Assembly (NCBI RefSeq): GCF_003046545.1
Contig: NZ_QAAA01000002.1
Location: 62,001 to 126,000, forward strand
Length of the DNA: 64,000 nucleotides
Direction of reading: 5' to 3'
Origin: Rhodovulum imhoffii
Lineage (GTDB): Bacteria > Pseudomonadota > Alphaproteobacteria > Rhodobacterales > Rhodobacteraceae
Positions 38,073 through 46,664 of this stretch are shown here, piece by piece. Position 1 is the first letter of the stretch; every line of letters starts with the position of its first letter. The position numbers were made by a program, and so were the translations under genes. The notes beneath the pieces were generated by a model. That model did not search any database and was not told the origin of the DNA. It saw only the letters and a list, made by a program, of their open reading frames with translations.

Positions 38073-38262
38073 GTATGCCTTCCGGGTCATCCCGGCGTGA
38101 GGTGCCTTTTAGGCAAGCTGCCCGGCGGCGTCAAGCGGCTGCGTCATGAAAAAACGCATTTGCGCAAACGGGATGCGAAACACGATCTTTCCCCTTCGTA
38201 TCGCCGGACAGAAACTCATGAGAGCCGGGCGGGTCTGCAACCTGCCGTGGCCTGAAATCCCG
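38073..38262. other. Intergenic DNA between tRNA-Asp and the IS remnant
   Basis: About 190 bases with no credible gene or RNA. It should hold the promoter of the minus-strand tRNA-Asp pair. Confidence 0.5.
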
Positions 38263-38472
38263 TCAGCCTGCGGTTTCGCGGTTTGACCTGAGCGAAGTTC
38301 CCGGGCCAGTACAGACTTGCCGATGGACGAACTGGCCTGCCCCTATCGGGTGGTCCGGTTTCAGTCTTAGTGCATGACGGGTCTCGGCCACCGATCGGCC
38401 CTGCGATACCAGTACGTCGACCTGCCTCAGCTTCGCGACGATCTCTTCCGGCTTGTGCCTCTTCTGTCCCAT
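38263..38472 (-). pseudogene. IS3-family transposase OrfA fragment
   Basis: The frame from ATG 38472 begins MGQKRHKPEEIVAKLRQVDV and LVSQGRSVAE, the N-terminal helix-turn-helix start of IS3-family OrfA. After about 34 residues the similarity to the expected HTH stops and the rest (RHALRLKPDHPIGAG) looks like translated end-of-element DNA. No OrfB is present. It is best read as an internally deleted insertion sequence. Confidence 0.7.
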
Positions 38473-38519
38473 TCCTTCGTCCTCCAACTGGCCCGAAAGC
38501 CTACTTCAGGGAGGACCAC
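38350..38519 (-). mobile_element. Remnant of an IS3-type element with imperfect inverted ends
   Basis: GTGGTCC at 38350-38356 and GGACCAC at 38513-38519 are inverted copies flanking the OrfA start, with further loose similarity on each side (CCGGTTTCAG against TCCCTGAAG). They could be the two termini brought together by deletion of the OrfB part. Boundaries are approximate. Confidence 0.4.
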
Positions 38520-38698
38520 TTTCAGGGAGCAGACCACCGGCACCTCCTCCTTGCCTCAAAATTAGCGGGCAAAGCGTCTACAAATCTAGGGGCACCTCAG
38601 CCGAACGGCGCGGCGTTGCGCATGCCACCACGCATAAAAGTGGTTGCACCGCTGCACGGAAGCAATTAGATCACCACCTCACAAGACCTCAGGCTTGC

Positions 38699-38788
38699 GG
38701 AGAGGTGCCGGAGTGGTCGAACGGGGCGGTCTCGAAAACCGTTGAGGGTGCAAGCCCTCCCAGGGTTCGAATCCCTGTCTCTCCGCCA
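38699..38788 (+). tRNA. tRNA-Ser (CGA)
   Basis: 90 bases with encoded CCA. Acceptor GGAGAGG/CTCTCC, anticodon loop CTCGAAA (anticodon CGA), a long variable arm (TTGAGGGTGCAAGCCCTCCC) and T-arm AGGGTTCGAATCCCT. It faces the tRNA-Ser(GGA) gene 1.8 kb away in the opposite direction. Confidence 0.96.
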
Positions 38789-38814
38789 CTTGCCCCCGCG
38801 AAAGCGTTCTCCCG

Positions 38815-38840
38815 ATCCGGCTGCGGCCGGATTTTCTCGT
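38815..38840 (+). terminator. Terminator after tRNA-Ser (CGA)
   Basis: Perfect 7-bp stem ATCCGGC/GCCGGAT around a TGCG loop, followed by TTTCTCGTT, 27 bases after the tRNA. Confidence 0.72.
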
Positions 38841-39070
38841 TGTATTCGAGGGTTATGCGGTTGGGGCTGAGCACTGCCCCTGCTGCCAGGCGGCCCGGAG
38901 GCGGTCTCACAGGGCCGATATTCTCCGGACCTCGTGACTGCGCCAATTTGGTGAATTTCTTGCAAGTAACTGAAAGCGGAAAACTTTTTGAGAGCGTCCG
39001 CGAAGCGGTTCGACGTGGGTGGCGTTAGCGAGATGGAACAGAATTCCAACTTGCTACCGCCTTGGCGGCC
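38841..39070. other. Intergenic DNA between tRNA-Ser (CGA) and the chimeric pseudogene
   Basis: 230 bases without a credible gene. An open frame on the minus strand that runs across the tRNA is an artefact of the tRNA complement. Confidence 0.5.
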
Positions 39071-39543
39071 TCACTCGGAGGCGCAGTCTGACATGCCTTG
39101 AGAGGCTTCCCAGTCGGCGTAATTGCGTCCGTCCGGGAGTTTCCAGAGGATCCGGCCATTGGCGCTCGCACCAATGACCGCCGCAGCTGCGGCAGAGGCA
39201 GACGTGAAGCTGTAGGCGCTTGTGAAGACAAGAAAATCGCCTTCCTCGCGGAGCACACCCTTCTCGACAAGGGTGTTCCGGAGCGTGACCGTCCCTCTCG
39301 GTATTGTTCGCGTCGTCCGGACCCTTGCCCTCGAACCTGCTGCGACGACGAAATCCCCGGAGGGCCCAATTCCCATCTCTGCCGCGAAGCCCTCGCCTCG
39401 GAAGAAGAACCGAGGGCTTTCATGGATTTCAGCCTCTGGCAGTTCTCGCCCTGCGATCTGCTCCGGCGCACGACCGCGGACTTCTCGGAAGAGATCCCAG
39501 CCCAGGGCTCCAACCAGCGTTTTTGTCTGATCCACGAACTCGT
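39071..39543 (-). pseudogene. C-terminal fragment of a DUF4357-containing protein
   Basis: In one frame the minus strand reads EDYERLDEFVDQTKTLVGAL, GWDLFREVRGRAP, and then a DUF4357-like segment (RGTVTLRNTLVEKGVLREEG, FTSASAAAAAVIGASANGR, WKLPDGRNYADWEASQ). DUF4357 usually closes GIY-YIG nuclease-type or restriction-associated proteins. The expected N-terminal part is missing. An ATG at 39535 exists in frame but is unlikely to be a native start. The upstream end joins the DUF3883 fragment in another frame. Confidence 0.62.
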
Positions 39544-40197
39544 CCAGCCGTTCGTAGTCTTCACCTCGATCAGCCGCGACCGGCCATCCTGCTCGAAGCT
39601 GGCGATGTCGTAGCCGGCACCGTCACCGTCCTCCTCCGACACCCAGCGGACCTTGCGCGCGAGGTCGTCGCGGCCCGCCGCCCGCAGCGCCAACCGCTCA
39701 TGCGCCAGCACGCGTTCCTCTCCCGCGCGGCCGAGGACACGGTTACGCTCGTCGCGGCCGGCTACGTCGGACTTCCTGGCGATCCGCAACATCAGGTCCA
39801 GCTCCTGCGGTGGCGGCTGGTTCGACAGCGTCGGCGGCGGCCCGATCCAGATCTGCGCCGCATCGTGAAGGCCGGTGGGTGGTCGGTTGCCGGGGACCCG
39901 CAGGACCCACTCCGGATGCGAGTTCATCCATCGCAGAACGGCATCCTCAAGCGAGCTCTGGAAGTTGAAGGCGGGTGCGAGGCCAGTCAGCCAGGTCTCA
40001 CCTAGCGCCTTGAGCACGGCACTGATGTTCTGGTGCTTGTATTCGATTGCCTTTGCGGACCGATCGATCCGGTCTGCAAGCTGTCGATATGATGCCGCCT
40101 TGTTCAGGGGTTTCCCCGCGAGGTCATCGAACAGCATCGCGAAGTAATCCGCGACGATCAGATCGTTCTCTTCGTCCGTCCAGGGCCCGGTCGACAT
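39544..40197 (-). pseudogene. N-terminal fragment of a DUF3883 (PD-(D/E)XK-like) protein
   Basis: From ATG 40197 the first 218 residues read as an intact protein start (MSTGPWTDEENDLIVADYFA), ending in a DUF3883 segment. That segment is GRAGEERVLAHERLAL, GYDIASFEQDGRSRLIEVKTT and NGW; GYD and IEVK correspond to the nuclease-fold acidic and lysine residues. After W218 the same frame stays open to 39025 but carries only low-complexity shadow residues, while the next frame carries a DUF4357 tail. The gene is therefore truncated in its third domain element. Such proteins accompany defence and restriction loci. Confidence 0.66.
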
Positions 40198-40539
40198 TGC
40201 GCCAGGCTATGGGCGCGAAGTCTGTTTGTCATCAGAGACTTCCGGCAGGGATTTCGCTGCTATCGTCGGCCCCATGCACCAGCGCACCGGACCGGTGATC
40301 GGCCGCCACGGAGCCGTCCTTCTGACCGCCCTGCGCCTTCGTGTCGGTCTCCGTCACCGGATTATCTCGCGAACGGGGCGACCCCATGAACCCGGCAACC
40401 CATTGGAAATGCGAGAATGTTTTGCGCCGTCCTGTGGCCGTCGAGGGGCGCTCGAAGAGAGACGCAGGCCATTCGGAGACCCTTTCTACGTCAAGCGCCC
40501 GGTCTCCGAAGGGCGGATGGCCCTGCCAACGCCCTTTGA
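40198..40539. other. Intergenic DNA upstream of the DUF3883 fragment
   Basis: About 340 bases. Several frames are open on both strands, but none shows a ribosome binding site or protein family features. I see nothing assignable. Confidence 0.5.
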
Positions 40540-40573
40540 AACAAAAAGAAAAAGGGCCCCAATCGGGGCCCTT
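40540..40573 (-). terminator. Terminator after tRNA-Ser (GGA)
   Basis: On the minus strand a perfect 9-bp stem (AAGGGCCCC with GGGGCCCTT) around a 4-base loop is followed by TTTCTTTTTGT. It lies 23 bases beyond the tRNA 3' end. Strong intrinsic terminator. Confidence 0.88.
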
Positions 40574-40595
40574 GGACGGATTCAGCATTTGAGTG

Positions 40596-40685
40596 TGGCG
40601 GAGAGACAGGGATTCGAACCCTGGAGACGGTTTCCCGCCTACACGCGTTCCAGGCGTGCGCCTTCGACCACTCGGCCACCTCTCC
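40596..40685 (-). tRNA. tRNA-Ser (GGA)
   Basis: 90 bases with encoded CCA on the minus strand. Acceptor GGAGAGG/CTCTCC, anticodon stem CACGC/GCGTG with loop CTGGAAC (anticodon GGA), long variable arm, T-arm AGGGTTCGAATCCCT. Its 3' third is identical to that of tRNA-Ser (CGA). Confidence 0.96.
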
Positions 40686-40759
40686 GTGGCGTGGGGTGTA
40701 GCCTCGAAACCTCTGCAAACGCAAGAGGGTTCTTGCAACTTTTCCCACGCTTGTCGCCC

Positions 40760-43198
40760 TTATCGTCCATCTCCATCACCATCCTCGGATGGCTCGATTT
40801 CAGGATGATACTCATCCCGCCTCAGCGCATTGCTGCTGTCTTGCGCGGTGTCCCCGCATGAGGCAACCAATGTTTGCACGGCATCCGGGTTGCGCAGCCA
40901 GATATCGCGCTGTGCGTAGGGAATTTCGATCCCCTCTTCGGTGAAACGGCGCGCGATCTCGTGATTGATTGCGCTGCGTACCGAAAGACTATAGTTCACA
41001 TCGCTCAGGATCACGCGGATTTCGAACTCCAGTGCATCGGCGCCGAAACTGATGAACAGAACCGAAGGCGCAGGATCCACCACGACCAACGGCTGCGCCT
41101 GGGCGATCTCCATCAGGATTTTTTCAACCTTCCGGGTATCCGTACCATAGGCCACGCCGACCGGGATGATGACCCGCCCCATCAGGCTCTGATGGGTCCA
41201 GTTCGTGACATGTCCCGAAACGAGGTCGGAGTTTGGAACGATCACGTTGGTCCGGTCAAAGGTTTCGATCAGGGTCGAACGTACCGAGATATCCTTCACC
41301 GTCCCCATTACGCCGCCGACTTCGATCCAATCTCCCTGACTGACGGGACGCTCGATCAACAAGATGATGCCGGAGACGAAGTTTGACACGATGTTCTGCA
41401 GCCCAAAGCCGATTCCGACCGAAAGCGCCCCCGCCACGATAGCAAGAGACGACAGGTCGATCCCGGCCGTTGTGATGGCGACGATCACCGCGAGGATCAC
41501 CCCCAGATATCCGACCCCGGAGATAAGCGCGCTCTGCCCTCCCCTGTCGATCCGGGTCTTGGGCAGAACCGTATTGCGCAGCGTCCCCTGCACCACCCGC
41601 GTCAGACCATAGCCGATTGCGAAGACAACGGCGAAAACCAGAAAATCGGATGGGGAAATCCGGGTTCCCCCGATCGTGAACCCCGAAAGAAACCGCGACC
41701 AGAGCTCGGTCAGGTCGGCGATCCGGGCCCCCCAGATCAACGCCAGAAAAGGCAAGGCCAGAAAAGCAAGCCCAAGCCCCAGAAGCGTCGGGATGAGCGA
41801 TCGCTGTGCGCCCCCTTCCCCTGCGGTCCCGGTCAGAAATTCGTACAGGTCATCCACAAACCGCTGCAACACAAGCAACAGCGCGAAAAGCCCCAGCGTC
41901 AGAACGGAGGGAAACACGAAAAACACAGCCGCATCGCGATACCCGATAGCGGCAAGAACCGCCCCGGCCACGGCAGCCAGCATTCCCAACCGGCCCACGA
42001 ACTCTGTCAGGCGCGCGCCATAGGCCCAGCCATCGACAACACTTTCCCCACTGCCTTTGCCGCGATCATGCTGCCGCACCAGTCTGCCGATCAGAAACAG
42101 CAGCAGTGCCATCGATACAATCAGCGGAAAGGACAAGACCGCGCGGACAGACTCGCTGTAATCATAGCTCTTGAACAGGAAGTCCATGACCACCCCGACA
42201 GACAGGATGACCCCCGTCATCGTGGTGTACAAGCGCCCCTTGGCAATACTGTCTTCCGGAATAATCAAAACCTGCTTGGAAACGGGCGTTTTCGGGAAGA
42301 CCTGCCCGCCCAGCCAGCGGGCGGTAAACGGGACCAGGCCGATCAGCGGCAGCAGATTGAGCACCGCCGTCCCCTGCGGCCCGAAGATGCCGGTAGATTT
42401 GGCGGCCGCCGTCAGGGCAAGAACCCCCACCACCGGAACGATGATCTGCCCCAATGAACTGAGAGACCCGTAAACCGCGCGCCCACGCCGCTTGCCGCGG
42501 GTGAGGATGCGGCTGGTCACACGTTCCATCCAGCCGCGTCCCCGGCTGACGAGAACCCCGGCCAGAACAATAAAGAACAGCGTTACAGGCAGGTCTTCAC
42601 GCATGTTCATACGATGGGCCGGGTCCTGTATATTCGTCCGCAGCTCCTCCCAGATCCCACGCCCGGTCTCGATCAGTGTCGACAGCCCCTCGCCCCAGAG
42701 CACCGGGTTAAGCGGCGTTGGCCCCAGGGACATCAACTCATCCGCCTGCCGGTCGCGAATGATCTTGTCAGCCTCGCGGATCAACCCGTCCGCCCGGCGA
42801 TAGGCCAGCTCCGCCTGCAAAACCGGCGCGCGCAGCTCCGCCAGTTGCTTGTTCAGTTCTGTCCGGCGTGCGGCGATATCCTCGGCCTCGGTGCCGCCAT
42901 CGGGGACCGGGCCCAGCGCATCGATCTGTTCCTGCAAAGTGGCGATGCGGCTGGCGTTGATATCCTGCGCACTCAGAAACCTCGTCCGCGCCTCCGTCAG
43001 CGCGGCCCGCAGGGTTTCAAGCGTGGCATTGCTTGCCTGACCCTCGGCCAGCAGATTCTCGGCCCGGGTCGCCAGGATCTCCCACGTCGTGTAATCGGGG
43101 ATGGTCGCCTCCTCGACGGGCTGGGCAAGAACCGGCGCCGCCGGCAGGCAAGACAGAACAAGGGTCAGGCAGACCAGAATGCGGCACAAAAGGGTCAC
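40760..43198 (-). CDS. Large MscS-family mechanosensitive channel (DUF3772 type)
   Basis: 812 aa. Signal peptide (MTLLCRILVCLTLVLSCLPA, PVLAQ), then a periplasmic coiled-coil/DUF3772 region (about 30-190), about ten membrane helices, and the MscS pore and beta domain. Pore-region motifs are GIGFGLQNIVSNFVSGIILL and LIERPVSQGDWIEVGGVMG, with the C-terminal EGIEIPYAQRDIWLRNPD. It likely gates on hypo-osmotic shock. GTG 43198 is chosen because it overlaps the cysteine synthase stop as GTGA. It is the last gene of trgB-like/cysK/mscS. Confidence 0.9.
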   Translation of the reverse strand: MTLLCRILVCLTLVLSCLPAAPVLAQPVEEATIPDYTTWEILATRAENLLAEGQASNATLETLRAALTEARTRFLSAQDINASRIATLQEQIDALGPVPDGGTEAEDIAARRTELNKQLAELRAPVLQAELAYRRADGLIREADKIIRDRQADELMSLGPTPLNPVLWGEGLSTLIETGRGIWEELRTNIQDPAHRMNMREDLPVTLFFIVLAGVLVSRGRGWMERVTSRILTRGKRRGRAVYGSLSSLGQIIVPVVGVLALTAAAKSTGIFGPQGTAVLNLLPLIGLVPFTARWLGGQVFPKTPVSKQVLIIPEDSIAKGRLYTTMTGVILSVGVVMDFLFKSYDYSESVRAVLSFPLIVSMALLLFLIGRLVRQHDRGKGSGESVVDGWAYGARLTEFVGRLGMLAAVAGAVLAAIGYRDAAVFFVFPSVLTLGLFALLLVLQRFVDDLYEFLTGTAGEGGAQRSLIPTLLGLGLAFLALPFLALIWGARIADLTELWSRFLSGFTIGGTRISPSDFLVFAVVFAIGYGLTRVVQGTLRNTVLPKTRIDRGGQSALISGVGYLGVILAVIVAITTAGIDLSSLAIVAGALSVGIGFGLQNIVSNFVSGIILLIERPVSQGDWIEVGGVMGTVKDISVRSTLIETFDRTNVIVPNSDLVSGHVTNWTHQSLMGRVIIPVGVAYGTDTRKVEKILMEIAQAQPLVVVDPAPSVLFISFGADALEFEIRVILSDVNYSLSVRSAINHEIARRFTEEGIEIPYAQRDIWLRNPDAVQTLVASCGDTAQDSSNALRRDEYHPEIEPSEDGDGDGR

Positions 43199-44220
43199 GA
43201 TTGATATACCTCGGGCAGTGCACGCGCGGATCCGCCCAGCCAATGCGGCACCGGCAGGCCCTTTTCATGCAGGAAAGCGGGGTTGAAGAGTTTCGACTGG
43301 TAGCGCGTGCCGTAATCGCACAACACCGTGACGATGGTATGGCCCGGCCCCATCTCGCGCGCCATGCGCATGGCCCCGGCAACGTTGAGACCGGACGATG
43401 CCCCAAGGCAAAGCCCTTCATGTTCCAGCAGATCAAACAGCACCGGCAGGGCCTCCGCATCCGGGACGCGGCAGCAAAAATCGGGGGCAAGCCCGTCGAG
43501 ATTGGCCGTGATGCGCCCCTGCCCGATCCCTTCGGCGATTGACGACCCCTCCGAGGTCAGCACGCCGGTGGTGTAATAGCTGTAAAGCGCCGCCCCCTCC
43601 GGGTCCGCCAACCCCACCTTCACACCCTTCGGCTGCAACGCCAGCGCCGTGCCCGCCAAGGTCCCGCCGGACCCGACCGCGCAGATGAACCCGTCCAGCT
43701 TGCCGCCGGTTTGCTGCCAGATCTCCGGCCCGGTGGTTTCCAGGTGCGCCTGCCGGTTGGCGGTATTGTCGAACTGGTTGGCCCAGATTGCGCCGTTCGG
43801 CTCGGTTTTGGACAGTTTCCCGGCCAGCCGTTCCGAATAACGAACGAAGTTGTTCGGATTCGAATACGGCGCGGCAGGCACCTCTACCAGGTCCGCACCG
43901 GCCAGGCGCAGCATGTCCTTTTTTTCCTGGCTCTGGGTCTCGGGGATCACGATGACCGTACGAAACCCCATCGATGCCCCTGCCAGCGCCAGCCCGATAC
44001 CGGTGTTGCCCGCCGTGCCCTCAACGATGGTGCCGCCGGGGCGCAACGCCCCGCGCGCCACGGCATCGCGAATGATCCACAGCGCGGCACGGTCCTTGAC
44101 CGACTGGCCGGGGTTCATGAACTCCGCCTTTCCGAGAATCTCACAGCCCGTGGCTTCGGAGGGACCGTTCAACCTGACCAGAGGTGTATTGCCGACCAAA
44201 CCGGCGAAATCCTTGCGCAT
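43195..44220 (-). CDS. cysK: Cysteine synthase (O-acetylserine sulfhydrylase family)
   Basis: 341 aa PLP fold-type II enzyme. The Schiff-base Lys is in NPGQSVKDRAA, the phosphate loop in GTAGNTGIGLALA, and the substrate segment in ICAVGSGGTLAGTA. It makes L-cysteine from O-acetylserine and sulfide. ATG 44220 (MRKDFAGLVGNTPLVRL) with AAGGTG upstream is chosen over 44280. The trgB-cysK order matches the tellurite-resistance locus described in Rhodobacter sphaeroides. The C-terminus is somewhat longer than CysK, with a GLPVPHWLGGSARALPEV tail. Confidence 0.9.
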   Translation of the reverse strand: MRKDFAGLVGNTPLVRLNGPSEATGCEILGKAEFMNPGQSVKDRAALWIIRDAVARGALRPGGTIVEGTAGNTGIGLALAGASMGFRTVIVIPETQSQEKKDMLRLAGADLVEVPAAPYSNPNNFVRYSERLAGKLSKTEPNGAIWANQFDNTANRQAHLETTGPEIWQQTGGKLDGFICAVGSGGTLAGTALALQPKGVKVGLADPEGAALYSYYTTGVLTSEGSSIAEGIGQGRITANLDGLAPDFCCRVPDAEALPVLFDLLEHEGLCLGASSGLNVAGAMRMAREMGPGHTIVTVLCDYGTRYQSKLFNPAFLHEKGLPVPHWLGGSARALPEVYQS

Positions 44221-44276
44221 CCGGGCACCTTTTCTGTCTCGCGTTTCACCCTGCCTAGCGGTGCCACGCGGGCAAC

Positions 44277-45383
44277 TCAAGCGGCCTGCCGCAACCGCTC
44301 ACGATGTCTTGCAAGCCACATCAGGGAAATGACCAGCGGGGCGTTCTCGATCTCCCCACTGTCCATCAGCGGCGCGATGGCGTCAAATGGAAGGACATGG
44401 GCGCGGATATCCTCACCCTCGGACAAAACACCGCCAAGGCCCGCCGCGCTTTCAGGTAAGTCGGCCTCTGCCAGAAAGGAATACATGTATTCCGCGTTCG
44501 CCCCCGGAGAGGGGTAATAGCCATGGATGCGGTGCAAACGCCCTACCTCAAGTCCCGCTTCCTCCCGTGCCTCGCGGCGGGCGGCGTCATGCGGCGTTTC
44601 GCCCGCATCCACCAGTCCGGCAATGACTTCCAGCGACCATGCCTGCCCGTCCCCCCGTGCGACGGGGCCAATGCGGAACTGCTCAATCAGCAGCACACGG
44701 TCACGTACCCGGTCATAGGGCAATACCGTCGCCACATCGGCGGTGACGAAGGCCGCCCGGTTGATCGGCGCGGACATGGCCCCGTCGAAGCGGCGGTGGC
44801 GCAGATCGTATTCCTCGACAGCATAGAAGTTTTCATAGGCAAAACGGCGGGCGAGAATTTCAACATCCCCTGTCCCGGTCGGTCGGCGCAAGGCTGCGGG
44901 CCGGTCCCCCCCGGCCTGCAACCGCGCCTGCGCCCGGTTGCGCAGCATCATGATCCGGGGCCTGATCTGGCCGGGGTCGCGCTGACCATGGCGGGCCATG
45001 ATCTCCGCCGCCGTGGCCAGCGCCAGCGCACTGTCGGCAGCCAGCCATGCGGGAAAGTTCCAGTCTCCCGCCAGGGCGGGCGCCTCCGGCTGAAACGCCG
45101 TGGCGACAACCCGGCCCGCTTCGGTCACCAGTTCGACCCGCCGGGGGACGTAACCCAGACATGCGTGGTAATGGAAAAGACGCGCCTGCGCCGCCTCATC
45201 CAGCCCCCGGACCAATACCCCCGCCACATCATCCCCCGACCCGGGCACCAGCATCGCCCCCAAACCGGTCGCCATCGCCTGATGGCCGGGAAGCCTGGCC
45301 GCCACGGCCTGCATGTCCTGCCCGCTGACGCATGAAAACAACGGCGGATGGCACAAGGTGCCGTAAAGAAAAACGTCGGTCAT
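44277..45383 (-). CDS. trgB: TrgB-like fusion: gamma-glutamylcyclotransferase-like plus Nudix hydrolase
   Basis: 368 aa two-domain protein. Residues 1-150 are a gamma-glutamylcyclotransferase/AIG2-like fold (MTDVFLYGTLCHPPLF, with the YGTL binding loop). Residues 190-340 are a Nudix domain with a complete box, GLVDAGETPHDAARREAREE followed by AGL, of the ADP-sugar pyrophosphatase type (LPYDRVRDRVLLIEQFR). It resembles TrgB of R. sphaeroides, which with CysK affects tellurite resistance. Its stop lies 60 bases before the cysK start, and the genes are probably co-transcribed. Biochemical substrate is not established from sequence. Confidence 0.85.
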   Translation of the reverse strand: MTDVFLYGTLCHPPLFSCVSGQDMQAVAARLPGHQAMATGLGAMLVPGSGDDVAGVLVRGLDEAAQARLFHYHACLGYVPRRVELVTEAGRVVATAFQPEAPALAGDWNFPAWLAADSALALATAAEIMARHGQRDPGQIRPRIMMLRNRAQARLQAGGDRPAALRRPTGTGDVEILARRFAYENFYAVEEYDLRHRRFDGAMSAPINRAAFVTADVATVLPYDRVRDRVLLIEQFRIGPVARGDGQAWSLEVIAGLVDAGETPHDAARREAREEAGLEVGRLHRIHGYYPSPGANAEYMYSFLAEADLPESAAGLGGVLSEGEDIRAHVLPFDAIAPLMDSGEIENAPLVISLMWLARHRERLRQAA

Positions 45384-45401
45384 ACTGCCTCGAAACCGGC
45401 T

Positions 45402-46610
45402 TCAGGCGGGCCGCGTCACGGTAATCTGTGTCACGTCACAGTTTCCGCTGTGAAAAGTCGCCGCGCAAGCGGTCAGGTACAAGTTCCACATGCGCCGGAA
45501 GCGCGCATCGAACCCCTGCGCGGATATTTCGTCCCACCTGCGGTTGAAGACCTCGTGCCAGCGGCGCAAGGTCAGCGAATAGCTTTCCCCGAACTCGAGA
45601 GAGCGGGTCACCTCCAGCCCGGCCGCGCGCACCTGGTCGCGCAGGGCCGCGGGGCTGGGCAACATGCCACCGGGAAAAATATATTTCTGAATGAAATCAA
45701 TACCATTTCGGTAAATTTCGAACCGGCGCTCCTGCACGGTAATGATTTGCAGCGTGGCGTGACGTCCGGGGCGCAAACGGCTGCGCAGGCTGTCGAAATA
45801 GATCGGCCAGTATTTCTCGCCCACGGCTTCGAACATCTCGATCGAGGCGATACCGTCGTATTCGCCCCTGTGGTCGCGATAGTCCTGAAGCCGGAAGTCC
45901 ACCCTGTCCGAAAGCCCGGCATTGCGGATGCGCGCCGCGGCGTACTCGTATTGCGCGCGGCTGATGGTCAGGCCGGTGACCCTGAGACCCTGCCGGGCCG
46001 CGTATTCCGCAAACCCGCCCCAGCCGCAGCCGATCTCCAGCACATGGTCACCCGGCTGCGCGCCCATCTCCGCGATTATAGAGGCGTATTTCTGCTCCTG
46101 CGCCTTTTCAAGGCTTTCCTGCCCGGTCCGGAACAGCGCGGAAGAATAGGTCATGCTGTCATCCAGCCAAAGACTGTAGAACTCATTCCCCAGGTCATAG
46201 TGATGGGAGATATTGCGCCGCGCCTGCCGTCTGGTGTTGCGCTGCAACCAGAACCGCAATTTCTCGAAGGCGCGTATAACGGACTGGCCGGGAAAGCCGT
46301 CATATATCTCATCATTGTCGGCATGGACGAGATCCATGAACGCCATCAGGTCCGGGGAGGACCAACCGCCGTCCAGATAAGCCTCACAAAAGCCGAGATC
46401 GCCTTCGCGGATCAGCCGGGCGAACAGGTCGTTATCCTGCACATTCACCTGCGCGACCGGGCCGGGGCCGCGCCCCTCGGCGCGAAAGCGGCGCCCGTCA
46501 GGCAGTACGAAATCCAGTTGACCCCGCCCCATGGAACTGGCCACATCGAACACCTGCGAAAAATAACGCGGCAAGTTCTGCTGACCCTTTGTCGATTTCA
46601 GGACGTCCAT
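45402..46610 (-). CDS. cfa: Cyclopropane-fatty-acyl-phospholipid synthase family protein
   Basis: 402 aa SAM-dependent methyltransferase acting on membrane lipid acyl chains. The N-terminal lipid-binding region (about 20-130) contains the family stretch DLGFCEAYLDGGWSSPDL. YDLGNEFYSLWLDDSMTYS, the SAM loop VLEIGCGWGGFAEYAARQG and IEMFEAVGEKYWPIYF follow. Start at ATG 46610, with GGGAG at 6 bases, is preferred to 46646. It lies 54 bases after photolyase on the same strand, possibly the same transcript. Confidence 0.9.
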   Translation of the reverse strand: MDVLKSTKGQQNLPRYFSQVFDVASSMGRGQLDFVLPDGRRFRAEGRGPGPVAQVNVQDNDLFARLIREGDLGFCEAYLDGGWSSPDLMAFMDLVHADNDEIYDGFPGQSVIRAFEKLRFWLQRNTRRQARRNISHHYDLGNEFYSLWLDDSMTYSSALFRTGQESLEKAQEQKYASIIAEMGAQPGDHVLEIGCGWGGFAEYAARQGLRVTGLTISRAQYEYAAARIRNAGLSDRVDFRLQDYRDHRGEYDGIASIEMFEAVGEKYWPIYFDSLRSRLRPGRHATLQIITVQERRFEIYRNGIDFIQKYIFPGGMLPSPAALRDQVRAAGLEVTRSLEFGESYSLTLRRWHEVFNRRWDEISAQGFDARFRRMWNLYLTACAATFHSGNCDVTQITVTRPA

Positions 46611-46664
46611 CCCGTCTCCCTTTTTTCGGTTTTTGGCAGATTGCACCCGGACAGGGCAAGAAGT

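Noticed and set aside
38666-39049. Minus-strand frame of 127 codons across tRNA-Ser (CGA)
   Set aside because: It is mostly the complement of the tRNA; such frames are a known annotation artefact, and no ribosome binding site or family feature is present.
40232-40738. Minus-strand frame of 168 codons across tRNA-Ser (GGA)
   Set aside because: It is a read-through of the tRNA gene itself and its terminator, not a protein.
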